64,000 nt of DNA from Shewanella donghaensis (lineage in GTDB: Bacteria; Pseudomonadota; Gammaproteobacteria; Enterobacterales; Shewanellaceae), in contig NZ_CP041783.1 in assembly GCF_007567505.1 (NCBI RefSeq), positions 2,728,001 to 2,792,000 of the forward strand. The letters run 5' to 3'. Under the pieces are notes generated by a model, which had not been told where the DNA came from, searched no databases, and saw nothing but the letters and a program-made list of their open reading frames with translations. The position numbers and the translations under genes are program-made. Positions 27,601-40,691 of the stretch are shown piece after piece. How positions within the stretch are numbered: position 1 is the first letter of the stretch; every line of letters starts with the position of its first letter.

Positions 27601-29689
27601 AGTGGTTAACTTCTTTGACGTACCAGAAGGCACCAAGCGTATCGTTTGGGAAGTGATAAAAGCAGACTACAATGCATATGCTTCTATTGATATCGGCATG
27701 GACGTTAATAACGATGGTGAAATTCAGTGGAATGAAGAAGCCATTTGTTACTCACGTATTGATAACAACGATTACTGCGCCATCAATAATCCAACCCCAG
27801 GTACTTATTGGGCTTATGGTTCAAACTATAAGTATGAGCATGAAGATGAGGATAACCTTGCTGATAACATGACGTTTGCTTTAGCCGTCATCGGCGATCA
27901 AGACGATGCAAATCTGACTGCGGTTGGCCCTGACTCATCAAATGGTATGGACCCTTACCGTGTGCAGCTCGACTATGATCTAACTGACGCACAAGAGGGC
28001 GATGTTTATTATGGTTATGTCGGCATTGGTAGTGACAGCTATAACGATGATAACTTAGGTTATATACCAGTACAGCTTATTCATGACGGTAGCGATACTG
28101 AAATTGAAGCAAGCCATACTAGCGCTAAAGTGGGTGATATTGTTGACTTTGAAGTCAGTGTTGCACCTAATTTACTCGGTGGAGAGCGTCAATTAACCCT
28201 AAGTACTGAACTTGCTGCTGGCTTCCAGTTAATTGAAGATAGCGTTCAGGTTTCTGGCTTACCACAATACACTGAAGACATGACAATTGATGGCAACACC
28301 ATTGCATTTAATACTTTGCAACCTTCATCATTAGATACTCCACGTCACTATGTGTTTACCACCAGTGTAGATGATGCTACTTGTCGTATTCCTGCGCAGA
28401 TGCAAGATACCAGTGACACCTTTGTCGACATCCCATCACAGTATGGTTTTGATGACTTAGATCTAGCAGGTTACTCTAATCAGTATCTTAGTTTACCCAT
28501 GTCGGCAAATGGCTTACCGCACGTACCTTTATATGGTGCAGAGCAAGACATGTTGCATGACCTATTAGAAGTCTCACCATTTGGTTATGTGAAATTTGAC
28601 GAAATGCCTGATTTCTACAACTATCACTTTGAGTTTAATGATGCCTTCCAAAACTTCCCCGACACTATAGTTGCGCCATTATGGCGTGGTGACGTGATGA
28701 TGCCAGAAGCAGCATTCCGTGATGATGTCGGCGCCGTAACTAACTTAGTTTATGCGGCAGTGATTGAAGACTATTATGTGTTCCAGTGGAAAGGTGGAGA
28801 AGAGATTTATAACCGCTTTACTGGCAACCGTAATCCTGATGCATCAGCTTACTTTGATGTTGAAACCATTATTTCAACCAAGTTAGATTTTGCACCAGGC
28901 GCCCATGAAATCATGTTTGGTTATCAAGCGATTCAAACGGCTAATGCACACTTTGGCTCAATTGGTTTGCATGGCTATTATGGCGAGCGTGGTACTTATG
29001 GCCCTGTTGAAGGCTGGTTAAATGATGGTTTTGCTTTCAATGATGTCGATGACAAAGTAGCTGAAGGTATGCTGGTTTGTGCTGACTACCAAGGCCCTGA
29101 AAGTTCAGCATTAACGGTTAGCTTCTCTGCTCGTGTAGCGGCTTCGGCAACGGGAATGGATAATGCGGTAACAGTTAACAGCCAATACGCTGATTCAGAG
29201 TTAGTGACTGTATCTCATACGGTTTCTGCGCCAAGTAATATCCAAGTTGCAGGTTTTGCAGATCAAATGATTGAAGAAAATAGCTCTGTGACTCTAGATG
29301 TTGTTTACTCCGATCTTAAAGCTACCAACAATGGCATTATGGTTGCGGGTGATAACATCACTGCTGTAGTTGAAGGTGATAGCATTACTATTACTCCAGA
29401 TGCTGATTGGTTTGGTGAAACCATGATATCTGTAACAGTGCATGATATGGCTTACCCATCAGATCAAGCGACCACCAGCTTTATGCTAACGGTTAGCTCT
29501 GATGGAATAGAAAATGGTTGTACTGATTCATCTGCAACTAACTATGATGCCAATGCTAATACCGATGATGGTTCATGTACCCTCCCAGTTGTGGAAGAAG
29601 CTAAATCAAAATCAAGCGGTGGTAGCTTAGGCTTCTTAGCGTTAGGTGTATTAGGTTTATTTGCAGGCCGTCGTCGCAAGCTTCATTAA
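24659..29689 (+). CDS. large secreted subtilisin-family (S8) protease with GlyGly-CTERM tail
   Basis: A 1676-aa exported serine endopeptidase. A signal peptide is followed by an inhibitor-I9-like propeptide (about 90-205) and the S8 domain with the triad D248 (VLDTGINSDH), H336 (GHGSHTAS) and S708 (SGTSMAAPH). The wide gap between H and S is filled by a PA-like insert. Beyond the protease are beta-sandwich repeats, an acidic Cys-containing motif (CTDSSATNYDANANTDDGSC) and a GlyGly-CTERM sorting signal (GGSLGFLALGVLGLF, then RRRK). Such tails are processed by rhombosortase and are common in Shewanella. Start 24659 is chosen because the signal peptide begins there and GGAAG lies upstream; TTG 24641 and ATG 24644 add residues of no use. 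It probably degrades extracellular protein. Confidence 0.93.
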   Translation: MKFKKSYIMTLAAIYAGAVGASADSANFGGVYSENIKPIIITDAIKKYNDNKNKDRLSGEIITPSRNSNGRNVHRAITNSDQKVSFVYEDNIEGEQTYIIQLSDKPVSLYQGSVTGLNATSPRANKIPAALSPQLHDKVDVHSTDVQSYRNYLTEKQASITSQITSLVGNAKIIDTYQLAFNGMSMRMSQEQAANVANLAGVVNVTREMIYQLHTDVGPQHIGADKFWTGEVTGEEFTGKGIVVGVLDTGINSDHASFAAQGDDGYVHQLPSRYEGYLGDCELEEFASMCNDKLIGVRSYPVITDTYSDETFQPDKGWWEIEGPLRPANGEDYNGHGSHTASTAAGNVILDSAYMVPDVGVTSDGKATNLMLPRISGVAPHANVIMYQVCHPGDASFNSYTGCPGSALLAGIEDAVADGVDVINYSIGTAYGAFPWESPTEMAFLAAREAGISVAASAGNSFDPSEASVRRGAIDHLSPWLTSVAATTHSREFSVEGKALTDSMGGEQALADITGGGITDTYTGPVVEAKAYGWEYEKCNETFPEGFFDNSPEGIPYDTAPIVVCKRGDIARVQKAINVAEGGAGGFILRNASSSETVSNDPYVIPGIQIPYSAYYGDASTNYFGLSSWLSGGSDHQLTITASNVVTTERVPNALADFSSRGHNFDNPEVMSPNLAAPGVDIYAAWADDMAFSMSGIPGDFNTISGTSMAAPHVAGAMALLKQAQPSWTPAQIQSALMMTASLADVTRTVETYPYLDLEAAGFSDAGSGVINVARAYKAGLIMDETGDNYRAANPKSGGTVNTLNVPYFYNESCNGTCTMMRTFTATADGSWTVDAESLAMEGADMLSLEVSPQSFSLSKGETQAIMLTAKVLEVQAPGADSSSLRLLGDVTITPESTDMPMQHLPVSIRYSGTSLPENVMGKIHRQQGHILTPEINTEEIQTFNSRVNGLVKAEVFDVQMQRSDVRDLGSAAQARMDEGQVVNFFDVPEGTKRIVWEVIKADYNAYASIDIGMDVNNDGEIQWNEEAICYSRIDNNDYCAINNPTPGTYWAYGSNYKYEHEDEDNLADNMTFALAVIGDQDDANLTAVGPDSSNGMDPYRVQLDYDLTDAQEGDVYYGYVGIGSDSYNDDNLGYIPVQLIHDGSDTEIEASHTSAKVGDIVDFEVSVAPNLLGGERQLTLSTELAAGFQLIEDSVQVSGLPQYTEDMTIDGNTIAFNTLQPSSLDTPRHYVFTTSVDDATCRIPAQMQDTSDTFVDIPSQYGFDDLDLAGYSNQYLSLPMSANGLPHVPLYGAEQDMLHDLLEVSPFGYVKFDEMPDFYNYHFEFNDAFQNFPDTIVAPLWRGDVMMPEAAFRDDVGAVTNLVYAAVIEDYYVFQWKGGEEIYNRFTGNRNPDASAYFDVETIISTKLDFAPGAHEIMFGYQAIQTANAHFGSIGLHGYYGERGTYGPVEGWLNDGFAFNDVDDKVAEGMLVCADYQGPESSALTVSFSARVAASATGMDNAVTVNSQYADSELVTVSHTVSAPSNIQVAGFADQMIEENSSVTLDVVYSDLKATNNGIMVAGDNITAVVEGDSITITPDADWFGETMISVTVHDMAYPSDQATTSFMLTVSSDGIENGCTDSSATNYDANANTDDGSCTLPVVEEAKSKSSGGSLGFLALGVLGLFAGRRRKLH

Positions 29690-29742
29690 TATTAAGCTTT
29701 ATGACTATATAGGCATGTTAAGTTAACAATGCCTATTAAAAA

Positions 29743-29767
29743 GACCCTCAGATGAGGGCCTTCTTTT
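29743..29767 (+). terminator. terminator after the protease gene
   Basis: CCCTCA-GA-TGAGGG forms a tight stem extended by flanking pairs and is followed by CCTTCTTTT, 55 bases after the protease stop. Confidence 0.75.
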
Positions 29768-29821
29768 GTGTTATTTTTAGTATTTGAAAAGAAAATCATT
29801 TAACAATAGGATTTCACTTCA

Positions 29822-30604
29822 CTACTTCAAAGGTATTTTATAGCGCTTATTCACTAGATTCTCTCCCACCCAATACAAACCAGATAACGATAACAGTAAG
29901 GTCATTAAGCCAAAGAACCAGCTAAAAGGGTTATTGAAACTGCCTTGATGTAAGTAATCCATAAAGTGCAGTTTGAACATTAAATCTGCCAGTTCTGTAT
30001 CGGAATTCTTGTGGCCAACTAACTGTCCATTAATGGCATTAATGTATATTCGCGTCTCAAAATCATCATCCATGTTGATTTGCCACAGAGGATTACATTC
30101 TTTAGGCCACTCGCTAATCGGCGGCTTAAGTTTATTAGCACTGATAACGCTGCCCGGCCCCATGTAACTCTTGATGGCCAACGTGGTTGCTAATGATGAG
30201 TCAATATCCATCACTTCGCCGCTATAGGCATTGATGAGCGTTTGCTGCTGACACTCATGTTTATAACGCATTACGGTTTCAGTCAGTAAATACACTGGAT
30301 TGTTATTCAATGAAATGAGTGCTAATTGCTGTTGATTCGGATGGCTTGTCAGTACTTGCTTTGCCGTTATTAGATCTGCAGCATTGAAATTAAAGTCTTC
30401 ATGGCCAGCATGATGACTATATGCCATGCCTTTTAGCGCTTCGTGTGGGGTGATATTAAAGTAAATACCAGTCCCTAACCAAATCAAAAATTGTAGGCTA
30501 ACTAACGCGCCTACCCAGTAATGCCAGACTCGGATCCAATGCTGTAACCGCTTGGTTTTCTTACTTGGTGTTTTGCCTGTTCTAACGCTCGATTTAGCAC
30601 TCAT
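29822..30604 (-). CDS. PepSY-domain inner-membrane protein (second of pair)
   Basis: The 260-aa protein begins at ATG 30604, which overlaps the stop of the gene upstream (ATGA), so the pair is translationally coupled. A basic N-terminus leads into a transmembrane helix (WVGALVSLQFLIWLGTGIYF), then a periplasmic PepSY-like region, the family motif LHFMDYLHQG, and a second helix (FFGLMTLLLSLSGLYWVGEN). PepSY transmembrane proteins often accompany iron or siderophore uptake, and some carry ferric reductase activity; nothing here fixes the role. Confidence 0.82.
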   Translation of the reverse strand: MSAKSSVRTGKTPSKKTKRLQHWIRVWHYWVGALVSLQFLIWLGTGIYFNITPHEALKGMAYSHHAGHEDFNFNAADLITAKQVLTSHPNQQQLALISLNNNPVYLLTETVMRYKHECQQQTLINAYSGEVMDIDSSLATTLAIKSYMGPGSVISANKLKPPISEWPKECNPLWQINMDDDFETRIYINAINGQLVGHKNSDTELADLMFKLHFMDYLHQGSFNNPFSWFFGLMTLLLSLSGLYWVGENLVNKRYKIPLK

Positions 30605-31287
30605 TTCACATACCTCTTTCGGCGTTGCCACACTAACACCAGGCCAGAAAACACAGCGATAAATGCGCTTATTGAAGTATAAAAGAGTAATTGATTATCA
30701 ATGGCTTCACCGTCGTTATAATCCATGATGTGCCACTTCCAAAACAAGTCAAACAAGCGCCAAAATTCATGTCTACGGGTGACCACATCGCCGCTTTTAG
30801 CGGATATATAGAGGGTTGTCATGCCAATATCGTCAAACTCAGCTCGCCACACAGGTAAATGCCTTGCAGATAACTCAGCTGGAGCATTGTGTTCGATAAG
30901 GCTCATTGAGCTTAATTGCGACGCTGAAATTGATGGCAAATATGAGGCAGCTATCTGTCGTGCCTGTTGCTCACTAAAGGGTTCAAGTACCTGACCCGTT
31001 TGTGCATCGATGAGTAGCTTATCATCTGCTAAATTGACTTGATAAGCTGTTTTATTAAGCACGCTTTTAAGAGATATCTGCAGTGCTTGAGGATACTCTC
31101 GGTAGACCTTACTTAACGGATATTGTACTTGAGAAGGGTCAATAACTTCTACTTCGCTAATCACATGATCGCTTCGAATAAAGCCGATATCCATCAACAC
31201 AAAGTAGCTACCGGTCACGCTCCATATGATGATGGGAATCGCCAGCAGCAGCATTAGCCATCGATGGAGAAAGTGTGCAGATGTCAT
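30601..31287 (-). CDS. PepSY-domain inner-membrane protein (first of pair)
   Basis: A paralogue of the downstream gene with the same plan: a transmembrane helix (LMLLLAIPIIIWSVTGSYF), a periplasmic PepSY region (TAYQVNLADDKLLIDAQTGQ), the KWHIMDYNDG motif, and a C-terminal helix. Length is 228 aa from ATG 31287; an in-frame TTG at 31314 would add nine residues. Neither start has a clear ribosome site. The two proteins probably form one membrane complex. Substrate unknown. Confidence 0.8.
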   Translation of the reverse strand: MTSAHFLHRWLMLLLAIPIIIWSVTGSYFVLMDIGFIRSDHVISEVEVIDPSQVQYPLSKVYREYPQALQISLKSVLNKTAYQVNLADDKLLIDAQTGQVLEPFSEQQARQIAASYLPSISASQLSSMSLIEHNAPAELSARHLPVWRAEFDDIGMTTLYISAKSGDVVTRRHEFWRLFDLFWKWHIMDYNDGEAIDNQLLFYTSISAFIAVFSGLVLVWQRRKRYVK

Positions 31288-31588
31288 TTTTTTCAATAAT
31301 GTTTTAGAGAGCAAAATTTATCGTTACCCTTGTTATTATTTGAATTTAAGGTGCGAATACGGTTAATTCTAACTAAATAATGAGCGTCTAAATTACCTGA
31401 AACACCCTAATTTTCATAGAAATTTCATTGTTATACTTTCTTATAAAGGCTTCGCTCGATAGCTTATTTTGTGTAAAGTATGCTTGCATATACTGAAAAG
31501 AATACGGCTTACCATACTAATCATTGCACTGCTAACGACACTAATAACAACAGTAATAACAAGAGTGCTAACCCAAAAAAGGATTTAC
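31288..31588. other. intergenic region, PepSY pair / Kelch gene
   Basis: The 301 bases between divergent genes hold no gene that I trust. A frame from 31469 leads into the Kelch protein but encodes an unlikely hydrophobic extension. No Fur-like palindrome is convincing. The AT-rich stretch near 31420-31480 is the likely promoter zone. Confidence 0.4.
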
Positions 31589-32749
31589 ATGAAACTGCCT
31601 TTAAAACTCAGCTCAGCTATCTTATTAACCATTTCGGCACCGATTGCTTTTGCAACCTATGCGCCCTTGCCTGAGTCAGTTTCAAATAATGCCATAGCCA
31701 AAGTCACTACAGATAAAACCCAGTACTTACTAAGTTTTACTGGGCTTGCTGAATCAAAAGATTATCTCGCGGTGCATAACAAAGCGTGGGCGCTTGATCT
31801 ATCGGATCCCAATAACCAATGGCAGCCCATTAAAGATGTTCCTTTTGTAGCCCCTTTGGCTGGAAGATTAGCTTCTATAGCTGTCGGTGTGGATGATCAG
31901 GCTTATGTATTTGGTGGCTACACTGTGGCTAAAAATCATGAAGAAATTAGCACTGTCGATAATTACCGTTTCGACATCAGCGCTAATGAGTACCAGCGTA
32001 TTGCCGACATGCCCGTCGCTGTTGATGACACGGCAGCCAGCGTTTATCAGCAACGTTATGTGTATTTATTTGGCGGTTGGCATAACGATGGCAATGTTAA
32101 TTTAGTCCAAGTGTATGACACTCAAACCGATACTTGGTCTCAGGCAAGTCCGATACCTGCACCTGCCGTTTTCGGTCAAGCTGTGGCCATGGTTAACAAT
32201 AAAATTGTCTTATGCGATGGTGTGAAAGTTCAGGCTAATATAGGTAAACGTCGCAGCTATGCATCATCACCCGTGTGTTTATATGGTGAAGTGAACCCAG
32301 AGAATCATTTAAGAATTAGCTGGCAATTACTGCCACATTATTCTGTTGCTAAGACTGGAGAAAGCGACCTGAATAAGCCTGCTATTGCGCATTATCGAAT
32401 GGCGGCAACAGGCGTAAACTCGAATATAAGTAATAAGAAAGATAACGATGCAAACCTTGATAAAGCAGGCTACGCCATCTTTATCGGTGGCAGTGATAAC
32501 CCATATAATTACAGCGGCATAGGTTATAACGGCGAACCGAGTCGTCCGCAACAATTTCAATACAGTTTCGACTTTGCAAATAAAATATGGCTAACCCCTA
32601 CCCCGCTTTCTACTCCATCAATGGATCATCGTGGACTGATTTGCCATGAGAATAATCTGTTACGGATTGGCGGTATGTTAGAAAACCAAAAAGTGACCGA
32701 GCATGTATTAAGTTCTCCACTAACGGAGCAACAGCGCTGCAATCAATAA
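31589..32749 (+). CDS. exported Kelch-repeat protein, NanM-like
   Basis: The 386-aa protein has a cleavable signal (KLPLKLSSAILLTISAPIAF, then AT) and a beta-propeller of Kelch units (for example AYVFGGYTV, VYLFGGWHND, AIFIGGSDNP). The layout resembles N-acetylneuraminate epimerase (NanM) and related periplasmic propellers, but no sialic-acid genes are nearby, so the substrate is open. AAGGA precedes ATG 31589. It appears monocistronic. Confidence 0.8.
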   Translation: MKLPLKLSSAILLTISAPIAFATYAPLPESVSNNAIAKVTTDKTQYLLSFTGLAESKDYLAVHNKAWALDLSDPNNQWQPIKDVPFVAPLAGRLASIAVGVDDQAYVFGGYTVAKNHEEISTVDNYRFDISANEYQRIADMPVAVDDTAASVYQQRYVYLFGGWHNDGNVNLVQVYDTQTDTWSQASPIPAPAVFGQAVAMVNNKIVLCDGVKVQANIGKRRSYASSPVCLYGEVNPENHLRISWQLLPHYSVAKTGESDLNKPAIAHYRMAATGVNSNISNKKDNDANLDKAGYAIFIGGSDNPYNYSGIGYNGEPSRPQQFQYSFDFANKIWLTPTPLSTPSMDHRGLICHENNLLRIGGMLENQKVTEHVLSSPLTEQQRCNQ

Positions 32750-32815
32750 GTAACGAATTATCGTTATAAATGTGATCTAGCTGGCATTTTTACTGATAGT
32801 TTATTGAGCATTTTA

Positions 32816-32853
32816 AAGATGCATATAGAATACATGTAATTTATATGCATCTT
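32816..32853. promoter_or_regulatory. NsrR-type site before the hemerythrin gene
   Basis: AAGATGCATATA at 32816-32827 is mirrored exactly by TATATGCATCTT at 32842-32853. Each outer arm matches the known gammaproteobacterial NsrR half-site (AAGATGCATTT) at 10 of 11 positions. Each can pair with a weaker inner half, giving two overlapping 23-bp sites. It ends 10 bases before the start codon, as expected for repression. NsrR is a nitric-oxide-sensing iron-sulfur regulator. Confidence 0.65.
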
Positions 32854-32863
32854 TGGAACTTTC

Positions 32864-33376
32864 ATGACTACATCTTCAAGCTTTGAGCAATTACAGGTAC
32901 TCCCCCTCGGAAAACTCATTGATTATATTGAAGTGACTCATCATCAATATGTACGTGAAACGGCGCCTTTACTAGTCGAATACACCCAAAGAATGGTGCA
33001 AGCACATGCTGCTGACCATGCAGAAATTCAGCCATTAGCGAACCTTGTTGGTGCATTAGTCGCAGACTTGATGCCACACCTTATGAAAGAAGAGCAGATT
33101 CTTTTTCCTGCAATGAGACGTTTAGGTGATGGCTTGGAAGTAAACGGTTGTTTTGGCCATATCGGGAACCCGATAAATGCCATGGAACACGAGCATGACC
33201 ATGCCGGTACTATCTTGCAGCAATTACGTGATTTAACCCAAAACTACCAAATACCTGAAGGTGTTTGTAGTACCTGGCAGAAGTGTTATAAGACACTAGC
33301 TGAGTTTGATGCCGACTTACAAACACATATTCATATTGAAAATAATTTATTATTTCCAAAAGCACTTTCCCTGTAA
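32864..33376 (+). CDS. hemerythrin-domain di-iron protein, YtfE/DnrN-like
   Basis: The 170-aa protein is a four-helix bundle with the His/Glu pattern of a non-haem di-iron site: THHQYVRE, HLMKEEQILFP, MEHEHDHAG and HIHIENNLLFP. This is the C-terminal module of YtfE/ScdA, which repairs iron-sulfur clusters after nitrosative stress. The ScdA_N domain is absent, so it is a short variant. The upstream NsrR-type site supports a nitric oxide response. A terminator follows. Confidence 0.9.
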   Translation: MTTSSSFEQLQVLPLGKLIDYIEVTHHQYVRETAPLLVEYTQRMVQAHAADHAEIQPLANLVGALVADLMPHLMKEEQILFPAMRRLGDGLEVNGCFGHIGNPINAMEHEHDHAGTILQQLRDLTQNYQIPEGVCSTWQKCYKTLAEFDADLQTHIHIENNLLFPKALSL

Positions 33377-33418
33377 AAATTTATACCTATTGCGTCACTT
33401 TAAAAGTTCATCATTTTT

Positions 33419-33454
33419 AATGGTTCTTGCTCCCCCAGCAGAACCATTTTTTTT
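33419..33454 (+). terminator. terminator after the hemerythrin gene
   Basis: AATGGTTCTTGCT and AGCAGAACCATT form a long stem around CCCCC with one bulge, followed by eight T. It may also serve the convergent czc operon. Confidence 0.85.
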
Positions 33455-33531
33455 GCTTTAAATGTCTCGTCATAAAATAGTTCAAAAAAAATGCCTCGCA
33501 TTAACCGAAGCATTTATTCATCACAATAATC

Positions 33532-37817
<4,286 letters not shown>

Positions 37818-37819
37818 GG

Positions 37820-39148
37820 TTAAAATCCTTGGAAATCACGAAAGAAGGAGTGCTGAGATGCAGGTAATGGTTCAGCTATCAGTTGCTCGATATCAACACC
37901 AAACCGCAAAGCGGAAGCCGCTGCATCAATCAGTGCCCGACGTGAGAACAATAATTCCTCTCTTGCGGTTAGATAATCAAGATAGTTATAAAGTCCCTGT
38001 TCATAAGCCTTTTGCGTATCTTCTAGGGCTAAGGTTAACGTGGGAATAATGCTGTTTTGTAAACGATTGACCGTCACAATGGCTTGTTTTCTGCTGGCAT
38101 AAGCACGGTATAATTGCGCATACAATTCTCGTAATGCTATCTCTCTATTAATCAGCACTTCATCTTTTGCCGCCTGCGCTGCAATGACTGCACCTGAATT
38201 TCGCTCACCGCTAAATAAAGGCACACTAAAGCCTGCCGATAGCGAGGTGTCATTGGTTTGCTGCATTTGTTTGACGCCAACAGACCAACTCACATTCGCA
38301 CTTGATTGCGACTGAGCAAAACGTAATTCGGCTTCTTTCAATTGGCTCTGCGTTAAATATGCTTCAATAGCCGGACTGTATTTCACTTTTTCAAATAACG
38401 GGGCTAATGCCACATCATCGGTAAACTCAAATAAACTGCCTTCGAGGGTTTCATAGTTAACCTGAGATTCACCCCACATCATACTGAGTACTAACTTAGC
38501 GTAATCAAGCTGATGCAACTGAGTTTCGGCAGTGAGTCTGGTATTAAATACCGCTGCTTGCGCTCTTTTAACTTCAGCATCTGGAGTCACGCCCGCTTTA
38601 GCGCGTTGCTCAACAACGGTTAAGGTTTCTTCAGCCAGCGTGACAGCGTCACCCGCCAGTTGTAATTTGGACTGAGCACCCAATACATCGATATAGCGAC
38701 GAGTGGTTTCAGCAAGAATGCCTAAACCGGCAATTTTTTGCTCAGCATCAAGTAGTCCACGCTTTTTATTCACAATCCCAGAGCGGGCATCTAACTTGTC
38801 ACCGAACTCTATCACTGACGATAATGACACCGTTATTTCAGCACTATCAACGCCCTGATACTCGCCAGTACCTGCCACATTTTCAAGCTCAAAACCGGCT
38901 TCAAACCCCGGTGATAGCGCCTGAGTTTGCGCTTCACCATCAAGCGCTAACTGTCTAAACTGAAATACTTTTAAAGAAGGATGTTGCTGTTGAACCCGTT
39001 CTATTACCGTCTGTAATGTTAATGGTGCCGTTACAGTCTCTGCAGCATAAGCGTTAACTGATAACAGTGCTGACAGCCCTAGAAAGCGGGTGCAGCATTT
39101 TTGAAATAGCGCAGTACGCTGTTTCGAGAAACATGTATTGTAAAACAT
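37820..39148 (-). CDS. czcC: outer-membrane channel of the metal efflux pump, CzcC-type
   Basis: A TolC-family protein of 442 aa with a signal peptide ending near AYA and two structural repeats of long helices (for example AQSKLQLAGDAVTLAEETLTV) that build the periplasmic tunnel. The family motif LDYLTAREELLFSRRALIDA lies near the end. First of the three pump genes; czcB follows after 2 bases. Such proteins carry metal across the outer membrane. Confidence 0.88.
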   Translation of the reverse strand: MFYNTCFSKQRTALFQKCCTRFLGLSALLSVNAYAAETVTAPLTLQTVIERVQQQHPSLKVFQFRQLALDGEAQTQALSPGFEAGFELENVAGTGEYQGVDSAEITVSLSSVIEFGDKLDARSGIVNKKRGLLDAEQKIAGLGILAETTRRYIDVLGAQSKLQLAGDAVTLAEETLTVVEQRAKAGVTPDAEVKRAQAAVFNTRLTAETQLHQLDYAKLVLSMMWGESQVNYETLEGSLFEFTDDVALAPLFEKVKYSPAIEAYLTQSQLKEAELRFAQSQSSANVSWSVGVKQMQQTNDTSLSAGFSVPLFSGERNSGAVIAAQAAKDEVLINREIALRELYAQLYRAYASRKQAIVTVNRLQNSIIPTLTLALEDTQKAYEQGLYNYLDYLTAREELLFSRRALIDAAASALRFGVDIEQLIAEPLPASQHSFFRDFQGF

Positions 39149-39292
39149 CTGAGATTAGCCTCGATTTAATACAAAAAGATAACTGCCAACTGATAACCTA
39201 AGTCTAGGAAGTCCAGTCATAGGAAAGCACAGCAGGCTTAGACAAATTCCATAAAGTAATTTGTCCATTACATAATGATTTTGATTAAAAGG

Positions 39293-39748
39293 TTAGGCTT
39301 GGGGAGGACGTAAAAAACTAAAGTAAGGGGACTCTACCGCGGTAGATGTAAACGTAAAGGCCACATAATCTGAATCGACAAGGTTATGCTGCACCATAGT
39401 GGCCGGGTGCATCAAGGTCATACAACATGAACAACAGTTATCAGTACATTCGCCGCAATCATCATCAACATGAATCGAGACAACAAAAACATCATCACAT
39501 AGTGCTGCACTGCTCTGCCTTTCTTCATGTCTGAAATTCAGGTTAATTTCGTTTACATCAATAGCAGGTGTTTCATTTACTTGAACCGCTAAATACTCAC
39601 TATTTTCATCACAATCTTGATGCTCAAAACTACAATTATCCGCCATCGCAACAACAGACTGCATCGCAAAAATCATGATCAACAATCGCGCCAGCATTGC
39701 TGGAAACGATATATTTTTGACCCTAAAATTGCGATATAAAGCTGACAT
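39293..39748 (-). CDS. Cys-rich exported protein leading the czc operon
   Basis: The 151-aa protein has a signal peptide (MLARLLIMIFAMQSVVAMA) and a mature part with paired cysteines: CSFEHQDC near the start and CGECTDNCCSCC with nearby His. That looks like a metal-binding or disulfide cluster. It ends with SFLRPPQA; short proteins with such tails are common in front of CzcCBA operons. It lies 144 bases upstream of czcC on the same strand. A role as periplasmic metal binder is inferred. Confidence 0.7.
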   Translation of the reverse strand: MSALYRNFRVKNISFPAMLARLLIMIFAMQSVVAMADNCSFEHQDCDENSEYLAVQVNETPAIDVNEINLNFRHEERQSSAALCDDVFVVSIHVDDDCGECTDNCCSCCMTLMHPATMVQHNLVDSDYVAFTFTSTAVESPYFSFLRPPQA

Positions 39749-39832
39749 TAGTGCTTAGTCTTGCCCTGTATGATGTAAATGTAGATAAAACTTAGCCGTA
39801 CGAATTACGACTTCATCGCGCCAGTTTAAGCT

Positions 39833-39859
39833 AAACCCCCCAAAAACACTATGGGGTTT
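39833..39859 (-). terminator. possible hairpin, yigB / czc intergenic
   Basis: AAACCCC and GGGGTTT form a 7-bp stem with a 13-base loop, 113 bases beyond the yigB stop. There is no good T run, so it may be a terminator for the xerC-yigB operon or a regulatory site for the metal operon. Confidence 0.35.
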
Positions 39860-39971
39860 CTTAGCAGAACAGATTCTCAGGATTTTAAATAGATAAAAAC
39901 CACGATTACCGCACAATTTGTATTTATTTTTCTGCCTTTACATAACTGTAAAGTGGCAAGATTTTCTGTAA

Positions 39972-40691
39972 TTAACGGTACTCGATTAACCGTAGAATAT
40001 CTTGCAGTTGTTTAATTTCAATATGAGGTAATATTGATTTAGCCTGCTTATTTTCTTCTGTATGAAGATTTAGCCAAATACTCTGGCAGCCTGCTTTTCG
40101 CGCCCCTAACACATCACTAATGGCATGATCGCCAACGTGCAATAACTCTGATGGCGCAATGTCTAAATGCTGGCAACTCAAGTCAAATAAATCACTGTAA
40201 GGTTTCATTCTCACCCCATGACCTGGGTGAACCACAAAATCTAAGGCATTTTCTAATCCGATACGTGAAGAATTAACATTGCCGTTGGTAATACCGACAA
40301 GAGGGAAATGTTGAGCAAGCTTTTTAAGCAACTCAAGCACCTCGTCAGTAACCTTAAAGTTACTGCGGTTAAAGTTAAAACATTCCATACCAAGTTGGGC
40401 GCCGCGGGTGGCTTCAACTTCACAATAGCCCCATTTAAGTAAGCCTTGGCGTAACACTTCATAACGAGCGGCGCTGGTATCGTGCGCAAGCTCAGCGTGC
40501 TCAACTATTACATCTGACTTTAATAAGCGCCATTGGCTTATCCCCCAGTTTGCAGGCGCTGTAAAATTATCTTGCATAAACAGCGACAACTCTGACTCCG
40601 CTTTCATAATGTGCGGCATATTGTCATAGAGGGTGTCATCAAGATCAAAACTGATGGCTTTAAATGGTTTAAGTCTTAAATATTGTTTCAT
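39972..40691 (-). CDS. yigB: HAD-superfamily phosphatase, YigB-like
   Basis: A 239-aa HAD hydrolase: motif I is SFDLDDTLYDN with the nucleophile Asp, motif II is GITNGN, and motifs III/IV lie at HVGDHAISDVLGARKAG. E. coli YigB dephosphorylates FMN and a riboflavin intermediate, and lies directly after xerC as here. The start ATG overlaps the last base of the xerC stop, so the two are coupled. Confidence 0.9.
   Translation of the reverse strand: MKQYLRLKPFKAISFDLDDTLYDNMPHIMKAESELSLFMQDNFTAPANWGISQWRLLKSDVIVEHAELAHDTSAARYEVLRQGLLKWGYCEVEATRGAQLGMECFNFNRSNFKVTDEVLELLKKLAQHFPLVGITNGNVNSSRIGLENALDFVVHPGHGVRMKPYSDLFDLSCQHLDIAPSELLHVGDHAISDVLGARKAGCQSIWLNLHTEENKQAKSILPHIEIKQLQDILRLIEYR

Noticed and set aside
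31469..31588. Forty-residue N-terminal extension of the Kelch protein
   Set aside because: A proper signal peptide and ribosome site start at 31589; the extension has neither.
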